The translations under genes and the position numbers were made by a program. Positions 1 to 6,585 of a stretch of DNA of 10,455 nt are shown here, piece by piece; position 1 is the first letter of the stretch; the number at the start of each line of letters is the position of its first letter. The notes below the pieces were generated by a model. It saw only the letters and a list, made by a program, of their open reading frames with translations, was not told the origin of the DNA and did no database searches. Source of the DNA: Trueperaceae bacterium (lineage in GTDB: Bacteria; Deinococcota; Deinococci; Deinococcales; Trueperaceae); the NCBI GenBank assembly GCA_007121175.1, contig SKMG01000133.1, forward strand, positions 1-10,455, written 5' to 3'.

Positions 1-1
1 C

Positions 2-409
2 GTCGCGGCGGTGCACGCCGGCTGGCGCGGCGCCGCAGCCGGCGTGGTGCCGGCCACGGTTGCCGCCCTGGCAGACGTCTTCGGCAGTGTGCCGTCCGAC
101 CTACGGGTGTGGTTCGGCGCGGCCATCCGAGGCCCGCGCTACCAGGTCGGTCCGGAGGTCGCCGCCGCCTTCGAGCGGGCCGGCGCGCCGCCGGCGGCGC
201 TGTGGCCGGACCCCGACGAGCCCGGACGCTACCGCGCGGACGTCGCCGCGCTGGTGCGCGCGCAACTCGCGCGCCTGGGCGTCGCTCGGGAGCAGCTGCA
301 CGACTCAGGGGTCTGCACCAGCGCCGACCGGCGCTGCTACTCGCATCGCCGCGACCAGGGCCTGACCGGGCGTCACTGGGCCGCGATCCGGGTGGGCTCC
401 GAGCCGTAG
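2..409 (+). CDS. pgeF: PgeF/YfiH-family laccase-domain protein (3' part)
   Basis: The N-terminal half of this gene lies outside the window; about 135 codons remain, read from base 2. The first visible residues are VAAVHAGWRG, whose HAGWRG motif carries the zinc-binding histidine of the family. It is followed by a GAAIRGPRYQVG segment, which matches the family's GPxIGPxxYEVG region with basic or proline residues where many members have CC. The C-terminal CTSADRRCYSHRRDQGLTGRH stretch matches the usual CTxxxxxxFFSYRRDGxTGR ending. Family members have been described as multicopper polyphenol oxidases, as purine nucleoside phosphorylases/adenosine deaminases (the LACC1/FAMIN relatives) and, in E. 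coli, as the peptidoglycan-editing factor PgeF; which activity applies here cannot be told. The other zinc ligands (a His and the Cys of TDCxP) would be upstream. The gene ends 89 bases before mazG. Confidence 0.9.
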   Translation, partial: VAAVHAGWRGAAAGVVPATVAALADVFGSVPSDLRVWFGAAIRGPRYQVGPEVAAAFERAGAPPAALWPDPDEPGRYRADVAALVRAQLARLGVAREQLHDSGVCTSADRRCYSHRRDQGLTGRHWAAIRVGSEP

Positions 410-485
410 CCGATCGTTCGGTACACATGAGGCGGGCCGACGAGCGCTTCCCCCTCGCGGCACCGGCTACTCCGTGCGCGGGCGC

Positions 486-491
486 TAGGAT
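486..491 (+). promoter_or_regulatory. Candidate -10 box (TAGGAT) for leaderless mazG
   Basis: TAGGAT at 486-491 fits the TAnnnT -10 pattern and ends 7 bases before the ATG at 499. This spacing would put the transcription start at or next to the ATG, as in the leaderless transcripts common in Deinococcus. The internal AGGA (487-490, 8 bases from the ATG) could instead act as a weak ribosome binding site. No convincing -35 box is seen. Confidence 0.35.
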
Positions 492-498
492 GGGGCGC

Positions 499-1128
499 AT
501 GCAACGACTGCTCGCGACGATGCGGCGGTTGCGGGGACCCGGCGGCTGTCCGTGGGACCAGCGCCAGACGCACGAGACGCTCCGCCCTTACCTGCTCGAG
601 GAGGCCGCGGAGGCCGTCGATGCGCTGGCCAGCGGCGATCCGCGGGTCATGGCCGACGAGCTGGGCGATGTGCTGCTGCAAATCGCATTCCACGCCGTCA
701 TCGCCGAGGAGGAGGGCAGCTTCGGGTACGACGACGTCGAGACGGCCATCGTCGAGAAGCTGGTGCGTCGCCACCCCCACGTGTTCGAGGGCTTGACGGT
801 CGACGGCGTCGAGGGGGTCTTGCACAACTGGAACCAGATCAAGTCCGCCGAACGGGAGGCGGTCGGCGCGGCGCCGCGCGGAGCCGCCGACGGCGTGCCA
901 CGTGCCCTACCGGCGCTCAGTCGGGCGGCGGGACTGGGTCGGGCGCTCGACTGGGAGCCTGACCGTACGCTGGCCACCCGGCCGCTCGCGGAGGCGGTCG
1001 CGACCGGCGACCGCGCCGCCTTCGGCGCCGCACTGCTGTGCCTGGCGCTGCTAGCGCAGAGGGCGGGGGTCGATCCCGAGTTGGCGCTGCGTGACGCGCT
1101 GACGGCCCGGTTGGAGGCTAGACCGTGA
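499..1128 (+). CDS. mazG: MazG nucleoside triphosphate pyrophosphohydrolase, short form
   Basis: The predicted protein (209 residues) hydrolyses NTPs or dNTPs to NMP and pyrophosphate, a cytoplasmic house-cleaning and stress-related activity. The N-terminal MazG domain (about 1-120) is complete: CPWD at 17-20, the metal-binding EEAAE at 34-38, DELGD at 53-57 and RRHPHVF at 90-96. The second half (about 135-209) keeps the typical entry (LPALSRA) and exit (GVDPELALRDA) of the second MazG domain. However, it lacks the EExxE and ExxD metal-binding motifs and is shortened; the E. coli protein is about 263 residues. I chose ATG 499 because TAGGAT or AGGA lies at a suitable distance; ATG 490, three codons upstream in frame, overlaps that element. 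The reading frame stays open upstream to about 109, but that stretch overlaps pgeF and is not coding. The stop overlaps the next start by 4 bases (GTGA). Confidence 0.93.
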   Translation: MQRLLATMRRLRGPGGCPWDQRQTHETLRPYLLEEAAEAVDALASGDPRVMADELGDVLLQIAFHAVIAEEEGSFGYDDVETAIVEKLVRRHPHVFEGLTVDGVEGVLHNWNQIKSAEREAVGAAPRGAADGVPRALPALSRAAGLGRALDWEPDRTLATRPLAEAVATGDRAAFGAALLCLALLAQRAGVDPELALRDALTARLEARP

Positions 1129-1706
1129 GGTCGGGGCGGGACCTCCGGTCGCTCGCCGCGCTGGCGTTGCGCAGCCGTGAGCCGCGCGCGCTCGAGCTCG
1201 CCGGCTTCGAGCGCGCCGCAATCTTGGTGCCGCTGCTCGACGCCGCGGACGGGCCCGCGCTGCTGTTCACCGTCCGGGCGCCGCACCTCACCCGCCACGG
1301 CGGCCAGATCGCTTTCCCCGGCGGCCGGGTGGAGGGCGACGAGGACGAGCTCCAAGCCGCCCTGCGGGAGGCGCACGAGGAGGTGGGTCTGGTGGTGCCG
1401 CCGAGCGCGATCGTCGGCCAGCTCGACGATCACCCCTCGCCGTTCGGCATCGTGGCGCGGCCGCTGGTGGCGTGCGTGCCCTGGCCTGCCCCGCTGCGCC
1501 TCGACGCGAGCGAGGTGAGCGAGACCTTCGTGGTCTCGTTGGCGGCCCTGCGGGCGGTCGAGCCGAAAGTCGAGGAGCGCCCGGGCCCCGGAGGACCACA
1601 GCGGCTCTACGGCTACGCCGTCGCCGGCCGACGTATCTGGGGCCTGACCGGGAACGTCGTCAAGGACCTGCTCGAACGGTTCGAAGCGGTCGAGGCGCCG
1701 ACATGA
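1125..1706 (+). CDS. Nudix hydrolase, CoA diphosphatase (NudL/YeaB-type)
   Basis: This 193-residue protein has a perfect Nudix box GX5EX7REUXEEXGU at residues 67-89 (G67, E73, R81-E82, E85-E86, G88), which binds the catalytic metals. Just before it, residues 46-67 (LLFTVRAPHLTRHGG, then QIAFPGG) match the extra signature of the UPF0035 subfamily that hydrolyses coenzyme A and acyl-CoA to phosphopantetheine and 3',5'-ADP. The C-terminal IWGLTGNVVKDLL helix is also typical of that group. Translation starts at GTG 1125, whose GTGA overlaps the mazG stop; GGAGG at 1113-1117 lies 7 bases upstream, supporting this start and translational coupling. The end overlaps the next gene's ATG by 4 bases. 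Assignment to CoA rather than another nucleotide rests on the signature only. Confidence 0.92.
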   Translation: MRSGRDLRSLAALALRSREPRALELAGFERAAILVPLLDAADGPALLFTVRAPHLTRHGGQIAFPGGRVEGDEDELQAALREAHEEVGLVVPPSAIVGQLDDHPSPFGIVARPLVACVPWPAPLRLDASEVSETFVVSLAALRAVEPKVEERPGPGGPQRLYGYAVAGRRIWGLTGNVVKDLLERFEAVEAPT

Positions 1707-3172
1707 GCAGCAAGCATCGGGAGTTACGCGTGCTGGTGGGGGCGACCAAGCGCCCCTTCGGGGCGGGGCCGCTGATCGAGTCGCTGCAGGCGGCGGGAGT
1801 CCCGACCGAAGTGGCGATCCGGGTGGTTCGTGATGTCGAGCGCGAGCTGCGCCAGCGGAGCCTGTGGATCGTCCGGATCGAGGACCTCGTCGAGCGCCTG
1901 GCGCGGCTGGTCGCGCTGCGGGTCGGGGAGGAGGCGGCCGACGCGCTGCGGAGCCAGACACCGCCGTATACCCCGCTCGAGATCGAGCACGACGGCGCCA
2001 CCTGGCCGTTCGAGCGCGCCACGGTGGTCGATCGGCTCGAGAAGATCGGCCTGCCGTTCAAGGAAGCCAACCTCATGGCGGAGCACCTCGAACAGGGGCT
2101 GCGCGGCGACGGGTTGCGCCGGGTGGAGGAGCGTGAGCTCGCCAGGCGTCTGGCCATGCTCCTCGAGGCCCGGTACGGCCGCGATCTCAGGTTGCGCTTC
2201 GAGGCCACGGTCTCGCAACTGGCAGAGCCGACCGTCGTCGACGAGGGGGGCAGCCGGCGCGGGCTGCCGTTCTCGCGTGGCATCCTGACCCAGTCACTGA
2301 TGGCGGTCGGCCTGGGTCCCGAGCGCTCGCACAACTTCGCGAAGCGCATCGAGGACGTGCTGTGGCGGCGGGGCGAGATGCGCGTGCCGCGGGAGGTGGT
2401 GCGGCGCGAGGTGCGCCGCTTGCTGATGGAGGAGGCGGGCGAGGAGTACGCCCGGCGCTACGAGATCATGCGTCGAGTGCGCTCGAGCGAGCGCCCCATC
2501 GTGATCGTGATCGGTGGCACCGCAGGCGTCGGGAAGTCGGTGCTGGCCGCGGAGCTGGCGTACCGGCTCGGGATCGCCCGGGTGGTGTCGACCGACAGCG
2601 TTCGGCAGGCGCTGCGTTCGCTGATCAGCGCGGAGCTCTCGCCGGTGCTGCACGCCTCGAGCTACGCCGCCTGGCGCGCGGAGCTGCTGCCGTCCGAGGT
2701 GGCCTCGGTGAAGCCGAAGCGCAAGCGTGTCTTGCGAGGCTTCCAGACGCAGGTGATGCAGCTCGCCACGGCGGTCGACGCGATCATCGACCGGCACGTG
2801 ACCGAGGCGACCTCGCTGGTGATCGAGGGCATCCATCTCGTACCCGGCCTGTCGCCGCGCAAGCTCGCGGTCCAGGATGCGGTCGTCGTGCAGCTGATCA
2901 TGTCGGTTGCCGACGCCGACGACCACCGCGAGAACTTCGGGCGGCGCGAGCAGAGCACGCTGATGCGCAGGCCGTCCGCTCGCTACCTCGAGCACTTCGC
3001 CGAGATCCGCATGCTGCAAGGCTTCCTCATCCAGCAGGCGGCGCGTGAGGGCGTCAGCGTGATCGACACGACTGCGACCGATAGGGCGGCCGATCGCACC
3101 GTCGAGGCCGTCCTCGACACCGTCAAAGCCGACCTCGAAGAGCCGAGCGTGGTGATGCCCCAGAGGGCGTGA
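1703..3172 (+). CDS. 2-phosphoglycerate kinase with three ATP-cone-like domains
   Basis: The protein (489 residues) is predicted to phosphorylate 2-phosphoglycerate to 2,3-bisphosphoglycerate with ATP. The kinase domain (about 264-480) has a P-loop GGTAGVGKS at 271-279, STDSVRQALRS at 297-307, VIEGIHLVPG at 373-382 and a YLEHFAEIRMLQ segment at 428-439, all like archaeal and bacterial 2-phosphoglycerate kinases. The usual enzyme is about 300 residues with one N-terminal ATP-cone. Here the module before the kinase (about 180-258, LPFSRGILTQSL) is preceded by two more cone-like modules: residues 8-83 (RPFGAGPLIESL) and 94-168 (WPFERATVVDRL). ATP-cones are nucleotide-sensing regulatory domains, best known from ribonucleotide reductase and NrdR. 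The ATG overlaps the Nudix stop (ATGA); GAGG at 1692-1695 lies 7 bases upstream. In methanogens the product feeds cyclic 2,3-diphosphoglycerate; the bacterial role is unclear and no cyclase gene is visible here. Confidence 0.85.
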   Translation: MSSKHRELRVLVGATKRPFGAGPLIESLQAAGVPTEVAIRVVRDVERELRQRSLWIVRIEDLVERLARLVALRVGEEAADALRSQTPPYTPLEIEHDGATWPFERATVVDRLEKIGLPFKEANLMAEHLEQGLRGDGLRRVEERELARRLAMLLEARYGRDLRLRFEATVSQLAEPTVVDEGGSRRGLPFSRGILTQSLMAVGLGPERSHNFAKRIEDVLWRRGEMRVPREVVRREVRRLLMEEAGEEYARRYEIMRRVRSSERPIVIVIGGTAGVGKSVLAAELAYRLGIARVVSTDSVRQALRSLISAELSPVLHASSYAAWRAELLPSEVASVKPKRKRVLRGFQTQVMQLATAVDAIIDRHVTEATSLVIEGIHLVPGLSPRKLAVQDAVVVQLIMSVADADDHRENFGRREQSTLMRRPSARYLEHFAEIRMLQGFLIQQAAREGVSVIDTTATDRAADRTVEAVLDTVKADLEEPSVVMPQRA

Positions 3173-3244
3173 CGTGCCGGCTGGAACCACGGGACGCCGG
3201 AGCGAGTGTGGACGATGCCATCACCGCCTCACCTTGCTGGCACG

Positions 3245-3261
3245 TACACTCATCAGCGAGG
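3245..3261 (+). promoter_or_regulatory. Candidate -10 (TACACT) and ribosome binding site (GAGG) before the ABC gene
   Basis: The 96-base gap after the kinase gene contains TACACT at 3245-3250, a TAnnnT-type -10 candidate, and GAGG at 3258-3261, 7 bases before ATG 3269. No matching -35 is evident. A short inverted pair TGCCA (3216-3220) and TGGCA (3238-3242) lies just upstream. The ribosome binding site is the firmer part and decides the start. Confidence 0.35.
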
Positions 3262-3268
3262 TTTGAGC

Positions 3269-4252
3269 ATGCAACCTGCGATCGAAACGCACGCCCTCAC
3301 CAAACGCTACGGCTCACGGCCGGTCGTCCGCGAGCTGACCTTCGCGGTGAACCCAGGCGAGGTGTTCGCGCTCGTCGGCCCCAACGGGGCAGGCAAGACG
3401 ACGGTGATCCGGTTGGTCTCGGGACTCGCCTTCCCGTCTTCGGGTTCGGTGCGCATGCTGGGCCACGATCCGCACGAGACACCCTCGGTGCGCAGGCGCC
3501 TCGGCGCCGTGGTCGAGGCGCCGGCGGCCTTCTACCCGTACCTCTCCGGTCGCTCGAACCTGGTGCTGCATGCCCGTCTGGCGGGTGGTGTGGCGAGCTC
3601 GCGGGTTCGCGAGGTCCTCGATCAGGTGGAGCTCGGTCACGCGGCCGACCGGAAGGTCGGCGTCTACAGTCTCGGCATGCGGCAGCGGCTCGGGGTGGCG
3701 GCCGCGCTGCTGACGCGTCCAGAGGTGCTGATCCTCGACGAGCCCGCCAGCGGCATGGATCCGCTCTCGCTCCACCTGGTCCACCGCGTGCTGCGCGACG
3801 CAGCTTCATCGGGCACCGCGGTACTGCTCTCCACGCATCACCTCGACGAGGTGGTGGCGTACTGCTCGCACGTCGGCATCATGGAAGACGGCGTGCTGAT
3901 CGACCAGATCCCGCTACGGGACCGCGGCGCTCGCATGCGAGCGCTCGTCGACGACGTCCAGAGCGCACGCTTGACGCTCGCCGCGCAGCCGTGGGTCCGC
4001 GAGGTCTTCGTGCGTGGCCGCGACGTCGTGTTCACCCTCGAGCAGCCCGCGGCCATCGACAAGGTCGCGGGCTGCCTGGCCGGCGCGGGCGTGGCCTTAC
4101 GCGAGCTCGGTGACGACTCCTTCGATCTCCGCTCGTACTACCGCGAGCGTGTCGAGGCGCAGCGCGCACGCAGGACGTCCGGCGACGGGCGCCCCCGGAT
4201 CGCGCCGGGGCCACCGATCGTCGCCGAAGGCACAGCGGGCGTGGACGCATGA
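3269..4252 (+). CDS. ABC transporter ATP-binding protein (BcrA/CcmA type)
   Basis: This 327-residue cytoplasmic ATPase would power the membrane partner encoded next. Visible motifs are Walker A GPNGAGKT at 37-44, signature YSLGMRQR at 133-140, Walker B LILDEP at 154-159 and the H-loop STHH (H190). The Q-loop position reads VVEAPAAFYPYLSG, with Glu83 in place of Gln; this form is typical of bacitracin-resistance (BcrA)-like and related ABC-2 ATPases, so it is not a defect. After residue 220 there is a C-terminal extension of about 110 residues, with an SYYRERV segment near its end and a tail rich in Arg, Gly and Pro, as often seen in this subfamily. ATG 3269 is preferred over earlier in-frame starts because GAGG lies 7 bases before it and homology begins at once. 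Its stop overlaps the permease ATG. The substrate (peptide, lipid, antibiotic or other) cannot be told. Confidence 0.9.
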   Translation: MQPAIETHALTKRYGSRPVVRELTFAVNPGEVFALVGPNGAGKTTVIRLVSGLAFPSSGSVRMLGHDPHETPSVRRRLGAVVEAPAAFYPYLSGRSNLVLHARLAGGVASSRVREVLDQVELGHAADRKVGVYSLGMRQRLGVAAALLTRPEVLILDEPASGMDPLSLHLVHRVLRDAASSGTAVLLSTHHLDEVVAYCSHVGIMEDGVLIDQIPLRDRGARMRALVDDVQSARLTLAAQPWVREVFVRGRDVVFTLEQPAAIDKVAGCLAGAGVALRELGDDSFDLRSYYRERVEAQRARRTSGDGRPRIAPGPPIVAEGTAGVDA

Positions 4253-5022
4253 GCGCGCTGTTGGCGATGGAGCTCGGCAAGCTCGGTCGTCTCGCCAGCG
4301 TGCGCTTCAGTGCGCTCGTGCTGGTGCTGTTCCCCTTCCTCTGGGCCTATGCGCCGGGCATCTTCGACGTCTACGGGTTCTTCCTGGTATCGGGCTTCCA
4401 GGTGCCAGCACTCGCGCTGCTCTCGTCGATGGAGTTCTTGCTGCCCTTGCTGATCGCGATCACGTGTGCCGAGCTCATCGGCATCGAGATCAACAACGGC
4501 ACCCTTCCGACGGTGCTGCTGCGGCCGGTCACGAGAGCGCAGTGGCTGCTCGCGAAGCTCCTGGTCGCGTCGGTCTACCCGTTCCTGGCGCTGGCCTTCT
4601 TCTTGCTGGCCTCGCTCGCCGCGGGCGCCTTCTTCGGCTTCGGCCCCTTCGTCGGCGGGACCGGTCTCGGACGCCAGGGTCTGCTCGGGGCCGGCACCAT
4701 GGTGCCGCTGGAAGCCTGGCGCGAGGTGCTGCAGGCCTACCTCATCGCGGCGTACAGCCTCGTGCCGATCGGGCTGCTCGCGGTGCTGTTCGCGGTGATC
4801 CTCATGAACGCCGCTGGCGGCGCCCTGGCGACGCTGGCGACCTTGATCGTCATGCAGCTGCTGGTGGTGTTCCCGGGCGTGACGCCCTACCTGCTCACGA
4901 CCCAGCTCGGTGCCTACGTCCACCCGGCATCACCGCTCGGCTGGGTGGTGGCCCTCATCGCGCTCTACTGCGCCGCCTTCGCTGCCGCGGCCGTTATCGT
5001 CTTCGAGCGCAAGGACTTCTAA
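4249..5022 (+). CDS. ABC-2 type transporter permease
   Basis: This 257-residue inner-membrane protein is the partner of the preceding ATPase; the ATGA overlap couples their translation. About six hydrophobic segments are visible, near residues 20-36, 53-75, 103-131, 164-186, 191-209 and 232-252. Between the second and third lies the cytoplasmic loop EINNGTLPTVLLRPVTRAQW (80-99), characteristic of ABC-2 (BcrB/NatB/YhaP-like) permeases. The C-terminal FERKDF is also common in such permeases. The transported substrate is unknown; the pair could be an exporter for an antimicrobial, lipid or ion. A secreted SPOR-domain protein follows after 15 bases and may share the transcript. Confidence 0.88.
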   Translation: MSALLAMELGKLGRLASVRFSALVLVLFPFLWAYAPGIFDVYGFFLVSGFQVPALALLSSMEFLLPLLIAITCAELIGIEINNGTLPTVLLRPVTRAQWLLAKLLVASVYPFLALAFFLLASLAAGAFFGFGPFVGGTGLGRQGLLGAGTMVPLEAWREVLQAYLIAAYSLVPIGLLAVLFAVILMNAAGGALATLATLIVMQLLVVFPGVTPYLLTTQLGAYVHPASPLGWVVALIALYCAAFAAAAVIVFERKDF

Positions 5023-5037
5023 GGGGCATTGCGGTCG

Positions 5038-6525
5038 ATGATGCGCTGCATCCGCAGTCTGCTGCTGACGCTGGCTGCTACCCTGAGCGCCTCTGCCGCA
5101 GCGATCGCCTTCACGGTGCAGGTGATCGCAGTCTCTGACCAAGAGACGGCGTTGTCGATCTCACGCGATCTCTTGCGCGAAGGTTTCCCGACCTACGTGG
5201 TGCGGTCGACCGGCGCACAGGGCGACGTCTACCGCGTGCGGATCGGCGCGTTCGCGAATCGCAGCGCCGCGCTCCTCTACGCCGAGTCGATGAACGAGGT
5301 GGCCGGATCGCGCCCGGTGCCGGCGCTCGCCGAGGCCATCCCGGAGGGCATCATGCCGCTGGCACCGCGGTTGCTGTGGCACGGTAGCTGGGAAGGCGAG
5401 GACGTGCGGGTGATGCCGTGGCCTGGCGGCATCGCACTCCGGATCCAGCGCGGGGATCCGTTGCGCCAGGCTCTGTACCTGGTGTTCCAGGACGGTGAGG
5501 AGCGCCGTTTCGAGGCCTGGGACGCGCTGCCACTGGCAGCGCTGCCGGAGCCGGTGCGGCCCCCGGAGCTGGAGATCCCGCTGGTCGACCTGACCCAGCC
5601 GCGGCTAGACACGCGAGATACGGCACCGGCGGTGGACACCGACGCGCCGGAGCCGTTGGTCGTCCCGGAGGTCCCGGAGCTGCCGGCCGCGCCGGGCGAG
5701 TCGATCGCGACTGCGCCGGAGGACCTCGAGGGAACTGACGACCACGCGCTCGATGACCTCGACGCTGCCGAGGTGCCTGACGCGCCGGCGGGTCTTGATG
5801 CGCCCGCGCCGCCGGAGCCTGAGCCGCCGGCCGAGACCGGTCGCGGCGAGCCCGAGACGGACGAGCCGGCTGCTCCTGACCCGGAGCCGGAGGCTGAGGC
5901 TGGACCCGAGGCCGCCGAGCCTCCCGACGCGGCCGCGCCGCTCGAGCGTCTCGGTGTGGCGCTAGCCGACCCGGGAGGCGAGGAGCCCGAGGTCGGCCTC
6001 TTGCTGCTGCGCGACCGCTCGCTGTGGCCACCGGCGTGGGAGGCGGATCCCGAGGAGACTCGACAGACCTTCCGCAGCTCGTTGTTGGCCATCACGGCCC
6101 GCGAGCTCGGCATCTCCGAGGAGCAGGTCGATGCGCTGGCGTACCATCCTGGCGGCGAACTGCCGCCGTCGGTGGTGGTGCTGGACCTCAGCGACCGCAG
6201 CGCTCGCGACGCAGGCAGGATCGTGGCGCTCGGCGACCCGACGGCGGGCATGCGACCGTATGGCCCGCCGCAGCTGGTGCCCGACGCGGGCGGCTGGTCG
6301 TGGCCGACCTGGCCGGCCACGCGCGTTCGCCGCGACATCGCGCCGCCCGATCGGCTCGGGGGGCCCGACTGGGTCGTCGCGAGCGACGACGGCTTCCTGC
6401 GCCTCACGCTTGCCGATGGCACGAGCTGGCGCGCCGGCGTCGGCACGCCGCTGTGGAGCGACGGCCGGGCGGTGTTGTCGTGGGACGGCGAGCGGCTGTT
6501 GTTGTACGACTTCGTCGCTCGCTGA
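5038..6525 (+). CDS. Secreted SPOR-domain protein with acidic Pro/Glu linker
   Basis: The 495-residue product starts with a signal peptide (MMRCIRSLLLTLAATLSASA, likely cleaved near 22-24, AAIA/F). A SPOR domain follows directly (about 25-90: FTVQVIAVSDQETALSIS, then YRVRIGAFANRSAALLYAE); such domains bind peptidoglycan with denuded glycan strands, mostly at the division site. Residues 105-170 form a Trp/Gly-rich globular-looking part. Residues about 172-305 are a low-complexity linker dominated by Pro, Glu, Asp and Ala that contains no Cys. The C-terminal region (310-495) resembles nothing I recognise; it contains a QTFRSSLLAITARELGIS helix-like stretch and a Trp-rich segment (420-485). The cell-envelope location is inferred. 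ATG 5038 is chosen with AAGGGG at 5021-5026 (11 bases away, rather long); ATG 5041 and TTG 5029 are alternatives. It ends 60 bases from the convergent trxB gene. Confidence 0.8.
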   Translation: MMRCIRSLLLTLAATLSASAAAIAFTVQVIAVSDQETALSISRDLLREGFPTYVVRSTGAQGDVYRVRIGAFANRSAALLYAESMNEVAGSRPVPALAEAIPEGIMPLAPRLLWHGSWEGEDVRVMPWPGGIALRIQRGDPLRQALYLVFQDGEERRFEAWDALPLAALPEPVRPPELEIPLVDLTQPRLDTRDTAPAVDTDAPEPLVVPEVPELPAAPGESIATAPEDLEGTDDHALDDLDAAEVPDAPAGLDAPAPPEPEPPAETGRGEPETDEPAAPDPEPEAEAGPEAAEPPDAAAPLERLGVALADPGGEEPEVGLLLLRDRSLWPPAWEADPEETRQTFRSSLLAITARELGISEEQVDALAYHPGGELPPSVVVLDLSDRSARDAGRIVALGDPTAGMRPYGPPQLVPDAGGWSWPTWPATRVRRDIAPPDRLGGPDWVVASDDGFLRLTLADGTSWRAGVGTPLWSDGRAVLSWDGERLLLYDFVAR

Positions 6526-6554
6526 AGTGGAGCATCCGACCGGTCGGCACCGGC

Positions 6555-6575
6555 CGCTGCGGCCTCGGCGCAGCG
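6555..6575. terminator. Candidate bidirectional hairpin between convergent genes
   Basis: CGCTGCG (6555-6561) and CGCAGCG (6569-6575) are perfect 7-base inverted arms with a 7-base loop, placed in the 60-base gap between the stops of the SPOR gene and trxB. The position suits termination from both sides. There is no T-tract on either strand, so intrinsic termination is uncertain. A separate 12-base perfect palindrome, CCGACCGGTCGG, lies just before it at 6536-6547. Confidence 0.4.
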
Positions 6576-6585
6576 TCCCGGGTGC

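Noticed and set aside
406..424. Small hairpin at the pgeF stop (GTA, bulged G, CCGA-TCGT-TCGG, TAC)
   Set aside because: It has only seven pairs with a bulge and no T-tract, so it is too weak to call a terminator.
109..498. Upstream extension of the mazG frame across pgeF
   Set aside because: It overlaps the pgeF coding frame, whose HAGWRG and YSHRRDQG motifs are clear, and the translated extension is Arg/Ala-rich without family similarity.
1472..1702. Upstream extension of the 2-phosphoglycerate kinase frame
   Set aside because: It lies over the Nudix gene. ATG 1703 has a ribosome binding site and the classic ATGA overlap.
588..1961. Long minus-strand open frame (457 codons) opposite mazG and the Nudix gene
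   Set aside because: It is opposite well-supported genes with full motif sets. Its product is rich in Arg, Ser, Pro and Ala, as expected for a shadow frame in GC-rich DNA.
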